Source: an uncultured Collinsella sp.
GTDB taxonomy: Bacteria > Actinomycetota > Coriobacteriia > Coriobacteriales > Coriobacteriaceae
Direction of reading: 5' to 3'
Length of the DNA stretch: 31,052 nucleotides
Assembly: GCA_934630735.1 (NCBI GenBank)
Contig: CAKTWK010000022.1
Coordinates: 1 to 31,052 of the forward strand
Below the pieces are notes generated by a model, which was not told the origin of the DNA, did no database searches, and saw only the letters and a list, made by a program, of their open reading frames with translations. The first letter of the stretch is position 1; each line of letters begins with the position of its first letter. Shown here piece by piece: positions 19,038 through 26,693 of the stretch. The position numbers and the translations under genes are program-made.

Positions 19038-20261
19038 CTAGCCAATTAGCCTCTCAATCAAGCGTACCGTCTTAAGATACGAATGAGGCCGATCAAACTG
19101 CTCTTCTGCGACAGCGCGTGCCCTCTCCCCCATCTGCGCTCGGCGAGACGAATCTTCAATAAGGTCAATAAGGACGCTGGCCATACCTTCGGCATCTCCG
19201 GGCTTAACGTTTACACCAAAACCATCAGCCTCAACCTTTGCCCTAAACTCTTTACTGCACGACGTATTGACCATGGGTTTTCCGGCGGCAAGATAGTCAC
19301 CGATCTTGGTCACGATGCTCTGGGCGGCCTTTTCCACCAGCGAGTTGATTGTAATGTCGCTCTTGGAAAGCCAAGCAGCCATTTGGCTATAAGGCAAATA
19401 TCCATGGAACACGACCTCGGCACCGCAAGAATGCACTGCGGCCTTAAGATTGTCGCGCTCTGAGCCATCGCCCAAGATTTGCAGTTTAGCCTCAGGGTGA
19501 GTTTTCTGCACCAGCGCCATCGCCTTGACCAGCGTCTCCAGGTCATAGCACGCGCTTAGCGTACCTGCATAGGAAACCCAAATGTCACCAGTGGGCTTAT
19601 CAATCTGCGAAGCATGCGCAGCAATGCCGGCGTCAAACTCGCACAGCTGATTACCAACATATACGGTTTCACTCGGAATGCCAGCTCGAGCATCACGTAG
19701 ACCACGCTCGCGATACTCATCCGAAGTACCAACAACGGCATCGGCCATCTGATATACAGCTTTGGCCTGTCGATAAAACGGCGAAAACAAGATATCGGAA
19801 AGAACGGGAACGTCGAACGCCACACGGAAGGCCTCAGGCCAAAGATCATTAACATCGACCACAAATGGAATATTAAACCTATGGGCCGCCTTGCCAATTT
19901 CCCTGGCAACATCATTAGGCGGAATCTGACAGTAAATCAAATCATAGTCATGATGTTCATCGAAATACTCCGATACGCGCTTGGCAACGACGTGATGCGC
20001 CCAGATACGCTGAGGGCACATATTCTTGGGGTAGAACGGCTCCTCAATAAATCGAATTGCATAGGCGTCGGTCCCGGCATCAAAATGTTCAACGTCGCGT
20101 TGACGTTTTTCCCAATGCTGAAATCCCGAAGTAATAAAATCGACATCATAGCCATGCTCATGTAGCAACGTTGCAAGATATACATAGCGCGTTGCGCCCT
20201 TGACCTCATTGCCAAGCTTGGCATCTTGCGTATAGATGGCAATTCGCTTTTTCTCTGTCAT
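19038..20261 (-). CDS. GT4-family glycosyltransferase
   Basis: A 407-residue cytoplasmic protein with the two-Rossmann-domain layout of GT-B retaining glycosyltransferases. The N-terminal half opens with KRIAIYTQDAKLGNEVKGAT and HEHGYDVDFITSG. The second half has the WVSYAGTLSACYDLETLVKA and LQILGDGSERDNL segments, followed by the acceptor/donor region IVTKIGDYLAAGKPMV and GFGVNVKPGDAEGM, as in GT4 proteins of capsule and exopolysaccharide loci. It would transfer a sugar from a nucleotide donor to a lipid-linked glycan; donor and acceptor cannot be read from the sequence. It lies 26 bases after the GT2 gene and 18 before rfbB, so the three form one transcript. The ribosome site is weak, suggesting translational coupling. 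Confidence 0.88.
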   Translation of the reverse strand: MTEKKRIAIYTQDAKLGNEVKGATRYVYLATLLHEHGYDVDFITSGFQHWEKRQRDVEHFDAGTDAYAIRFIEEPFYPKNMCPQRIWAHHVVAKRVSEYFDEHHDYDLIYCQIPPNDVAREIGKAAHRFNIPFVVDVNDLWPEAFRVAFDVPVLSDILFSPFYRQAKAVYQMADAVVGTSDEYRERGLRDARAGIPSETVYVGNQLCEFDAGIAAHASQIDKPTGDIWVSYAGTLSACYDLETLVKAMALVQKTHPEAKLQILGDGSERDNLKAAVHSCGAEVVFHGYLPYSQMAAWLSKSDITINSLVEKAAQSIVTKIGDYLAAGKPMVNTSCSKEFRAKVEADGFGVNVKPGDAEGMASVLIDLIEDSSRRAQMGERARAVAEEQFDRPHSYLKTVRLIERLIG

Positions 20262-20287
20262 ATCACTAATCCACTCTCACGGCTTTG

Positions 20288-21418
20288 CTAGGCACTCGTT
20301 TTATCGCGGCGCTCCCCTTTTTCGGCAGCTCGACGATTGCCAAACAAACCGATACGCGAGAAAGCGAACCCAAAACCATTAGTGCGCAACGAATAGACGA
20401 ACTCCGAGGCAAGATAGGCAACATATGCCACTTTATTGGCCGAAACAACTACACCGGTGAGCTGGGAGTATGTCTGTTTAAATGCACCGCTGATGTGTGA
20501 CATGCCCGAAACGATTTCAGGATTCATGCGTTTAAACAATGCCGCACAGCGAGCCTTAAGTGCGGGATCCTCAAAGGCCCCCTGCTCAACAAGTCCGCCA
20601 ACATACCTAAAACCGATGGTATAGAAAGACTCGAGAATCCCCTTGTCGGAAATATTAAGTTCATCAACGATATCGGCCATATCATTCCAGCGAACGATAG
20701 GGAGATCGCTTGCTTTTTTAGCCGAAGACGACGTAGGGAGGTCTTCGCGGTAGCAATAAAACGAATCATCGGTATACACAATCGAGCGAGCCTGAGCAAG
20801 CGTTTGAATCAAGAAGGGATTGTCCACCCATCCGGCACCGGGCACCTCTTTAAAGCGAATGCCAAACTCGTCCAAAAACGAACGTTTGTAAATTGCACTC
20901 CAAATGGAAGGGTGATGCTGGATCAGACGAGGATTATCCCGCAACGTAAACGGCTGCTTCTTTGTATTAATTCGCTTGTAATAGGCGCAGTGACACACGT
21001 TCTCCTGTGGAGTACCGGGCATACACACACGCCAATATGCCGACTTCACAACATCGGGTTCTCCGTATGCATGGGCAAGATCCATCAGTCTTGTATACAT
21101 ACCAGGCTTAAGGTAATCATCGGGCTCGACAATGGCAATGTATGCACCTCGAGACTCCTCAATACCACGATTGACCGTAGCGCCATACCCTTGGTTCGGC
21201 TTATCAATAACGCGAATTCGGGAATCTTTTTTCTCGTGACGCCTCATGATTTCCAATGAGTTGTCAGTCGAGCCATCATTAAGAACAATGACCTCAAGCG
21301 ATGTGAAGTCGTCGGCCTCGATGCTCGTCAGGCACTGATCGAGAAACTGTGCCGTATTAAAACACGGGACAATAACTGAGACCTTTATACGCTCATCAAA
21401 ATGCAAATTGCTCGGCAC
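20288..21418 (-). CDS. GT2-family glycosyltransferase
   Basis: A 376-residue protein with an N-terminal GT-A domain: VSVIVPCFNTAQFLDQCL, LNDGSTDNS (residues 46-54), NQGYGATVNRGIE, and the metal/nucleotide-binding EPDDY (about 98-102). These are hallmarks of inverting GT2 enzymes. The C-terminal 150 residues are helical and poorly conserved, with no obvious transmembrane segments. The start is a GTG with AAAGGGG five bases upstream. It is the first gene of the GT2-GT4-rfbB operon. A possible promoter precedes it on the minus strand, with an extended TGCTACGAT -10 element. The likely role is sugar addition to a surface polysaccharide or wall glycan; the substrate is unknown. Confidence 0.9.
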   Translation of the reverse strand: MPSNLHFDERIKVSVIVPCFNTAQFLDQCLTSIEADDFTSLEVIVLNDGSTDNSLEIMRRHEKKDSRIRVIDKPNQGYGATVNRGIEESRGAYIAIVEPDDYLKPGMYTRLMDLAHAYGEPDVVKSAYWRVCMPGTPQENVCHCAYYKRINTKKQPFTLRDNPRLIQHHPSIWSAIYKRSFLDEFGIRFKEVPGAGWVDNPFLIQTLAQARSIVYTDDSFYCYREDLPTSSSAKKASDLPIVRWNDMADIVDELNISDKGILESFYTIGFRYVGGLVEQGAFEDPALKARCAALFKRMNPEIVSGMSHISGAFKQTYSQLTGVVVSANKVAYVAYLASEFVYSLRTNGFGFAFSRIGLFGNRRAAEKGERRDKTSA

Positions 21419-21505
21419 TTAAACCCCTTTGGGAACGCAAATCAGAACTGTTCAATCGTAGCACAGCGGTATTAGACGCTAAAAAACTGCTCATACGCCC
21501 GCCCA

Positions 21506-23302
21506 CTACAGCCGCTGGCACACGACAGACACATGCTGCCCGTCAAAGCCAAAGCCCCAGCGCACGCGGCCGATACCTGGTCGCGGCACGCGAATCTCGT
21601 CGATTCCGTCACGTTCGATGTCGAGCAGCGCCTGAACCGCCAACAGCTCCAGACCCAGGGCATCCACGTCGGGGTCATACATCATGTTCATCGTGATAAG
21701 CGGACGTTCGTCGAGCATGCCGATCGTGTCGGCTACGTCGAACACAGCGCCCGTAGGGAACACCTGGATATCCCAACGATCGGCCTCGCGCTTTCGATTG
21801 GATGACGGATTGGCATACCCCGGCATACCAAAGCAGAGCCCTTGCAACAGCAGGTGGTATGGCAATGGCGAATCCATCTCGACCGCGCCGACTCCCGCGT
21901 CACCTAGAACTCGACGCAGCGCCTGCCTCACCGCGTCTTCGTCACCGCGACACAACCCGTCACGAAACGCATCGACGTCCCGCGCATCCTCGGCGGCGCA
22001 CTCAAACCATTCAATAATCACGAGACGCAACGCATGACGAAGCTCGCCATTGGGCAGACGCAGAGCACGGGAGCGAGCGCTGTTTCCCGGCTCCTCAACC
22101 ATATCCGTCGTTAGGAAGCCGGACAGGTATAACGCGGTCCACAGGTCATCGTCAGTCGAGGCATCCGACCCGACGGCACCCATACGAAGCGGAACTTCAA
22201 CGCTTCCATGAGCCTCGAGCAAATCGAACAGAGTCGAAAGCCTCTCGAGATTCCAATCACCAACCGCCCTGCTCAGGCTATCAGCGTATCCATACAGGTC
22301 AGCCCGCACCGGCGGCGTGCAACCGCGGTTCAAGAAATCGATCGCGCGCGCCGGAATCGAGCAATAATACCCGCCAAATCGGTATCCTTCAAACCATTCA
22401 CGCGCATCATCCAGGTATTCCTCGCGCCCAGCATGGCCTAGCAGAGCCTGAACCTCGGCATCCGAAAAGCCGAACCACCGATCGCACCACGTCGAAAGCG
22501 GCGTCGACATGCAGTACGAACACCCGCGCAGCGAAAGCGCCGTCTCGGCAGGACCGGGATACTCCCCCATCAGGCACGCCAGCCGCAACGAATCATGCGC
22601 AGTGGCAATGGAGTCGAACAGCACACGTTCGAGTAACTCTGCCAGATCGCCACCGGAAGCGTCCCTCGTGTCCGCACGGCCCAACCACGCCGCGTCGTAT
22701 CCATCAACGAGCAGAACAACCTGTTCATCGCAAGCCATCTCCAGCAGCTCAATGAGCATACCAAGCGCCGAGTCAGCCTCGGCATCGCTTGCCGCGCCAC
22801 GCGCAACGCGCTCGATGTGGCGCACCTTGTCTCGGGGCAAATCCGGAGCCTCCAAAAGCGCCAACAAGCGAGCGCATTCGCCCGAAAGAGCATCACGCAC
22901 GACGCCGACAACAGAGGCGCCACGCCTCGCAGCGCCAGAAAAGTCCAGTGATATCACCGGATAGCACGCATGCTCATTCCGATAACGCCCGCCATCCGCA
23001 TCCCAAATCTGGGAACCAGCAAACAGGCCCCGATCGACCTGCCCGACCGCGGGACGCTCCAGAAAAGCCTTGAGCATCGACAAGTTCATGCTCTTGCCAA
23101 AACCCTCGGGTCGACAGCACACCACAACGGAAGCATCAGCATCCAAGACATCGGCAATAAACATCGTCTTATCGACTAGCACGCATCGATCCATGGCCTC
23201 GACAAAGTCATGTTCGCCGACCGGTAGCGCCCCGTTACCCGAGCGGTTGATCAACTCTACGCCACAGTAGGCAGTATCACCATAAATCGCCTGTTCAGAC
23301 AC
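21506..23302 (-). CDS. AAA-ATPase-like protein with degenerate PD-(D/E)XK nuclease-like tail
   Basis: A 598-residue protein of the AAA-ATPase_like / DUF1703 type, common in gut bacteria and of unknown function. The N-terminal half shows the family's FVEAMDRCVLVDKTMFIADVL and the variant P-loop RPEGFGKSMNLSM (residues 64-76), then a Walker-B-like VVLLVDGYDAAW. The C-terminal part follows the layout of the associated PD-(D/E)XK fold (READRWDIQVFP, then ALLDIERDGIDEIRVPRPGIGRVRWGFGFDGQHVSVV). Where relatives carry the ExK strand this protein reads ITMNMMYD, so nuclease activity is doubtful. The start is a GTG with GGGAG about nine bases upstream. It stands alone between the glycan operon and the surface protein gene. 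Confidence 0.82.
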   Translation of the reverse strand: MSEQAIYGDTAYCGVELINRSGNGALPVGEHDFVEAMDRCVLVDKTMFIADVLDADASVVVCCRPEGFGKSMNLSMLKAFLERPAVGQVDRGLFAGSQIWDADGGRYRNEHACYPVISLDFSGAARRGASVVGVVRDALSGECARLLALLEAPDLPRDKVRHIERVARGAASDAEADSALGMLIELLEMACDEQVVLLVDGYDAAWLGRADTRDASGGDLAELLERVLFDSIATAHDSLRLACLMGEYPGPAETALSLRGCSYCMSTPLSTWCDRWFGFSDAEVQALLGHAGREEYLDDAREWFEGYRFGGYYCSIPARAIDFLNRGCTPPVRADLYGYADSLSRAVGDWNLERLSTLFDLLEAHGSVEVPLRMGAVGSDASTDDDLWTALYLSGFLTTDMVEEPGNSARSRALRLPNGELRHALRLVIIEWFECAAEDARDVDAFRDGLCRGDEDAVRQALRRVLGDAGVGAVEMDSPLPYHLLLQGLCFGMPGYANPSSNRKREADRWDIQVFPTGAVFDVADTIGMLDERPLITMNMMYDPDVDALGLELLAVQALLDIERDGIDEIRVPRPGIGRVRWGFGFDGQHVSVVCQRL

Positions 23303-23435
23303 CGTAACTTCTCCCTAAAACGCAGCACGATGCCCATTGTATCGAGCAACCCAACCGCAATGATGCCGTCATGCAGACGTTTCGGGCAACGGTAGCAACA
23401 AGAACCCCGATGGTGCATAACAAATCGTTGCGCAA

Positions 23436-23471
23436 CAAAACGGGGTCCGATGCAGCCGCACCGGACCCCGT
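23436..23471 (-). terminator. Intrinsic terminator after the sortase-anchored protein gene
   Basis: On the minus strand a perfect 10-bp stem, ACGGGGTCCG (23462-23471 as its complement) with CGGACCCCGT (complement of 23440-23449), is followed by TTTTGTTG. It lies about 33 bases after the stop codon at 23,504. The remaining gap to 23,302 holds only a short GTTGCGCAAC palindrome (23427-23436) and no recognisable gene. Confidence 0.82.
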
Positions 23472-23503
23472 CCTAGTTCTTAGATTATCAGGCGATCAGG
23501 AAC

Positions 23504-25129
23504 TTACTCCTCGGATCCGTCCTCGCCAGCGGCCTTCTTCTGCTGATCAAGCTTGTGCTTGCCACTCACAATAGACGTGGCACCCAGCGTGGCCAGGCTT
23601 GCGCTCGCAAGGCTCGCCATCACGATGAGGTCGCCCGTCTTGGGCATATTGCCACCCGAGGCCTTGGTCGTCGTGGTCGTGGTAGTCGTCGTGGTGGTCG
23701 AGGTGACGTTCTTGTCGTCATCCTTCTTCGGAACGGTTTCGGCCTGCTTCGCGCTTTCATCGGTCAGAGCATCGCCGGCAGTCCTGGACTCGGGAGCCTC
23801 GCCAGAAGCACCCTCATCAGAAGACGAGCCGGTGTTGATACCGGACGTCAGTGAATAGCCCAACTTGGAGCCAAGCTGCTTGCCAACAGACGGCTTGTTC
23901 TCGGTCGACGAATTATCGGTATCGGAACCCTCGGTCGAGTCGAAATCAGTGCCAGAGTCCTCACCGACATCAGTGGAGCCATTGGATGAGCCGTTATCAG
24001 TAGATCCGGAGACAGAACCGCCGGTTGAACCAGAGCCCGAATCACCAGCACCGCCAGCAGACTCCGTTCCACCCGAAGCAGTCCCACCATTACCGGCACC
24101 ATTGTTGCCAGCACCAGTCGAAGGCGTGCCCGTCTCGCCGCCATTGTCCGTATCGCCATCGGTTTCCACCGTTGGTCCAGCAGGCCCAGTAGGCGCAGCA
24201 GGGACCTTGTTCGGGTGAGGTGCCGGCGCGGGCTCCGGCTCAGGATCGGGCTCCACAGGCGTTGCCGCAGCAGCCTCGTCCTCGGCAATGTAGACCAGGC
24301 AGTCCTTGAGCTCGTTCTTATAGCGATTCTTCCATCCCTCATGGTACTGAGGCTGACTCGAATACTTGCGCGCCACGTTATCAACCACGCTGTTCGAAAG
24401 CGCGGTCACAAACTCGCGGTCGGTCATATCGTTGGAAAGATTCGCCCAACGGAAAAAGTCCTGACAGCCACCGGTGCCGCACATATTGGTGATGCTCCAC
24501 ACCATGCCTTTGACGCAATCGGCACGACCGGAAATATCAATGCCCAGAGCGTTCTTAAGCCACGACTCGGTCACCGCATAGTAGGAGTTGTACGCATAGG
24601 CATCCTGCAGCGCCGAGAACTCAGCAGGGTCGGTGTTATAAGCGCCCTGGAAAGCCTCCTGCGCAACGCGACCTAGCTCGGTGAGCTGGCCGTTCGCATA
24701 CATAGGGTTATTCGCGTTGGAAATCTCGCTGCCGTGATCGATCGCGGCCTTAAGCATGCCGTACTTAGCAGAATCGTAGTTGTAGACCTGCTTCATAAAC
24801 GGAATAAGCGACCAACGGCGATCGAACTGGTAATAACCCAGCGCGTTGTAACCGTCGCCATACGAAAAGCCCTGGTTATAGTTGCCATGGCTCTCGTACT
24901 TGGTAAAGTACTTCATCTCGTCGGTCACGTTGACAAACGAAACACCCTGAACCGACCTCAGCACGCCCGAGAAAGACTGCTGGGTGTAAAGGCCCTTATC
25001 GATATCGGTGGCATCCGAGGCAACGCCCGGCGTGGGCTCCTCGGCAACAGCAGTCACAGGCGCGGCAACGGCGCCAAACGAAAGCGCCAACGTCAGGCCC
25101 GCCACAATCGCAGAATGCTTGGGCTGCAT
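23504..25129 (-). CDS. Secreted LPXTG-type surface protein with possible lysozyme-like domain
   Basis: A 541-residue protein with a signal peptide (hydrophobic to AVAE), a folded domain at about residues 45-290, a long Gly/Ser/Thr/Asp/Glu low-complexity region (about 300-480, ending in a run of 12 Thr), and a sortase signal MPKTG (495-499) with a hydrophobic segment and a 19-residue charged tail. The folded domain contains YFTKYESHGNYNQGFSYGDG and ALGYYQFDRRWSLIPF. This arrangement, a Glu just before a GYNALGYYQF segment, recalls lysozyme-like or transglycosylase-like muralytic domains, but I cannot assign it to a named family. GGGAGG five bases before the ATG fixes the start. A terminator follows, so it is probably a single-gene unit. 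It would be covalently attached to peptidoglycan by sortase. Confidence 0.85.
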   Translation of the reverse strand: MQPKHSAIVAGLTLALSFGAVAAPVTAVAEEPTPGVASDATDIDKGLYTQQSFSGVLRSVQGVSFVNVTDEMKYFTKYESHGNYNQGFSYGDGYNALGYYQFDRRWSLIPFMKQVYNYDSAKYGMLKAAIDHGSEISNANNPMYANGQLTELGRVAQEAFQGAYNTDPAEFSALQDAYAYNSYYAVTESWLKNALGIDISGRADCVKGMVWSITNMCGTGGCQDFFRWANLSNDMTDREFVTALSNSVVDNVARKYSSQPQYHEGWKNRYKNELKDCLVYIAEDEAAAATPVEPDPEPEPAPAPHPNKVPAAPTGPAGPTVETDGDTDNGGETGTPSTGAGNNGAGNGGTASGGTESAGGAGDSGSGSTGGSVSGSTDNGSSNGSTDVGEDSGTDFDSTEGSDTDNSSTENKPSVGKQLGSKLGYSLTSGINTGSSSDEGASGEAPESRTAGDALTDESAKQAETVPKKDDDKNVTSTTTTTTTTTTTKASGGNMPKTGDLIVMASLASASLATLGATSIVSGKHKLDQQKKAAGEDGSEE

Positions 25130-25200
25130 AAGATCCTCCCTGCATTGGTGTAGTTAAAGTGCAGTTTGCAAAGATGGTTTTAAGTATTACAGCTCGCCCG

Positions 25201-25214
25201 TTGTTGCACAACAA
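25201..25214. promoter_or_regulatory. Short palindrome upstream of the surface protein gene
   Basis: TTGTTG and CAACAA arms separated by CA, located 72-85 bases upstream of the ATG at 25,129. On the minus strand a TAATAC hexamer lies downstream, with TTGTGC 16 bases further up, a possible promoter overlapping the palindrome. Evidence is weak. Confidence 0.2.
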
Positions 25215-25268
25215 TCACTCGGTAAACGGCAACAACCCTCCGCGAAATCTTAAGGAATTGGGATCGAG

Positions 25269-25700
25269 CTACAGTTTTATGTCAAAGTTGATCTCGGGGA
25301 CGGCAGCTAGGTCGGCCAACGTCACGCCGTCGACGTACTTTTCGATCACGTCGTCCAGCCCGCGCCAGAACTTAACGGTGGAGCACAGGTCGCTGCGGGT
25401 GCAGCTGTTGTCGATGCCATCGCACGCTACCGGAGCCGTGCTGCCCTCAACGGCGCGCAGAATGTCGCCGGCACGCACCTCGGCCGGGTCCTTGGCCATC
25501 ATGTAGCCGCCGCCCTTGCCACGCACGCTCTTAAGCAGGCCCGCCTTCATGAGCGGACGGACCAGCTGCTCCAAATACTTTTGCGAGATATGCTCGCGAT
25601 CGGCGACCTCGCGCAGGGCAATCTTGCCTTCGGCGTCGCCCAACGCCGCGATATAAATCATCAGTCGGAGGGCATAGCGGCCCTTGGAAGAAATGAGCAT
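25269..25700 (-). CDS. Rrf2-family (IscR-like) transcriptional regulator
   Basis: A 143-residue regulator. The winged-helix DNA-binding part is typical of Rrf2 proteins: MLISSKGRYALRLMIYIA at the start, the recognition region ISQKYLEQLVRPLMKAGLL and the wing SVRGKGGGYMMAK. Three Cys (93, 100, 106) in ACDGIDNSCTRSDLC match the [2Fe-2S] ligand positions of IscR-type members, followed by the TLADL helix. It probably senses Fe-S status and controls the divergent suf operon and itself. The start chosen is the ATG at 25,700, with AAGGGTAGG just upstream; a TTG-started extension to 25,754 adds residues absent from the family. SufR-like and CymR-like roles are alternatives. Confidence 0.93.
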   Translation of the reverse strand: MLISSKGRYALRLMIYIAALGDAEGKIALREVADREHISQKYLEQLVRPLMKAGLLKSVRGKGGGYMMAKDPAEVRAGDILRAVEGSTAPVACDGIDNSCTRSDLCSTVKFWRGLDDVIEKYVDGVTLADLAAVPEINFDIKL

Positions 25701-25721
25701 ACCTACCCTTCCATAACGCTG

Positions 25722-25750
25722 GGGACAAGCACTTCCGATGAATTTGTCCC
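25722..25750. promoter_or_regulatory. 7-bp inverted repeat upstream of the Rrf2 gene
   Basis: GGGACAA (25722-25728) and TTGTCCC (25744-25750) are perfect reverse complements 15 bases apart. They lie 22-50 bases upstream of the regulator's start, so either an operator or a hairpin in its leader. The arm sequence differs from the repeat overlapping the suf promoter. Confidence 0.35.
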
Positions 25751-25772
25751 ACAATCTGAAAAGTCGAGTGAA

Positions 25773-25816
25773 TTAGTCGGGTTTTCCCTTGACTAACGCC
25801 GAACCCATAGTAACTT
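25773..25816 (+). promoter_or_regulatory. Candidate suf promoter with overlapping operator-like inverted repeat
   Basis: TTAGTC (25773-25778) and GACTAA (25791-25796) form a perfect 6-bp inverted repeat with a 12-base centre that itself reads GGG-TTTT-CCC. The right arm overlaps a near-consensus -35 box, TTGACT (25789-25794). The best -10 candidate is TAACTT (25811-25816), 16 bases on, which is weak. A dimer bound here would cover the -35 element and repress sufC transcription, as expected for a divergent Rrf2 regulator. The binding protein is inferred from position. Confidence 0.45.
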
Positions 25817-25880
25817 TATTCCGAGAAGATTCCTAGGGTTTAGTACACCTATGAGTACACCATATACAGAGAGGGACAGC

Positions 25881-26681
25881 ATGAGTGCAAATCCGCTGCT
25901 TTCCATCGATGGTCTGACCGCCTCCGTGGACGAGAAGACCATCCTCCACAACGTCAACCTCAACGTCGCCGCCGGCGAGACCCATGTGCTGATGGGCCCC
26001 AACGGCGCAGGCAAGTCCACCCTCGGCCACCTGGTCATGGGCGACCCCGTCTACACGGTCAACGACGGCCGCATCGTTTTTGACGGCCAGGACATCACCG
26101 AGCTCACCACCGACAAGCGCTCGCGCGCCGGCCTGTTCCTGAGCTTCCAGGCCCCAGTCGAGATCCCCGGCGTGCCGCTGTCGAGCTTTTTGCGCGCCAG
26201 CATCGCCGGCCGCCCCGGCCTGGAGATGAAGGGTAAGGAGTTCCGCCGCCGCGTGAAGGAGCTCGCGGCCGAGCTCAACATGGATACCGCCTACCTCAAC
26301 CGCGAGCTGGGCGTGGGCTTCTCGGGCGGCGAGAAGAAGAAGGTCGAGATGCTCCAGCTTTTGCTGCTGCAACCCAAGCTCGCCATCCTGGACGAAACTG
26401 ACTCCGGCCTGGACGTCGACGCCCTGTCCACCGTCAGCCACGGCATGGACGCCTACCGCAAGAGCTGCGACGGCTCCATGCTCATCATCACGCACAACAC
26501 GCGCATCCTGGAGCACCTGGATGTCGACCGCGTCCACGTTATGGCCAAGGGCCATATCGTGCGCGAGGACGACGCCTCGCTGATCCCCTGGATCGACAAG
26601 AACGGCTTTGAGACCTTCGAGCGCGAGGCCGCCGAGCAGCGCGCCCAGGCCGAGGCCGCCGCTGCCGAGCAGCAGGCGTAA
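25881..26681 (+). CDS. sufC: Fe-S cluster assembly ATPase SufC
   Basis: A 266-residue ABC-type ATPase that powers the SufBC2D scaffold, in the cytoplasm. Visible motifs are Walker A GPNGAGKST (39-47), the signature FSGGEKKKVEML (from 147), Walker B ILDETDSGLD (Asp171, Glu172) and the switch His in ITHNTRILEHL. The signature with GGEKKK and the ETDSGLD motif are characteristic of SufC rather than transporters. I chose the ATG at 25,881 because GAGAGGGAC lies directly upstream; an in-frame ATG at 25,851 has no ribosome site and adds ten non-conserved residues. The C-terminus is an Ala/Glu-rich tail. First gene of the operon. Confidence 0.96.
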   Translation: MSANPLLSIDGLTASVDEKTILHNVNLNVAAGETHVLMGPNGAGKSTLGHLVMGDPVYTVNDGRIVFDGQDITELTTDKRSRAGLFLSFQAPVEIPGVPLSSFLRASIAGRPGLEMKGKEFRRRVKELAAELNMDTAYLNRELGVGFSGGEKKKVEMLQLLLLQPKLAILDETDSGLDVDALSTVSHGMDAYRKSCDGSMLIITHNTRILEHLDVDRVHVMAKGHIVREDDASLIPWIDKNGFETFEREAAEQRAQAEAAAAEQQA

Positions 26682-26693
26682 AGGGGCGACGCA

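Noticed and set aside
21430..21505. Possible terminator after the AAA-ATPase-like gene (six-T run on the minus strand)
   Set aside because: I could not find a convincing stem before the T run.
25701..25754. TTG start extending the Rrf2 regulator by 18 residues
   Set aside because: Rrf2 proteins begin at the M-L-I-S-S-K-G-R-Y segment, and AAGGGTAGG lies just before that ATG.
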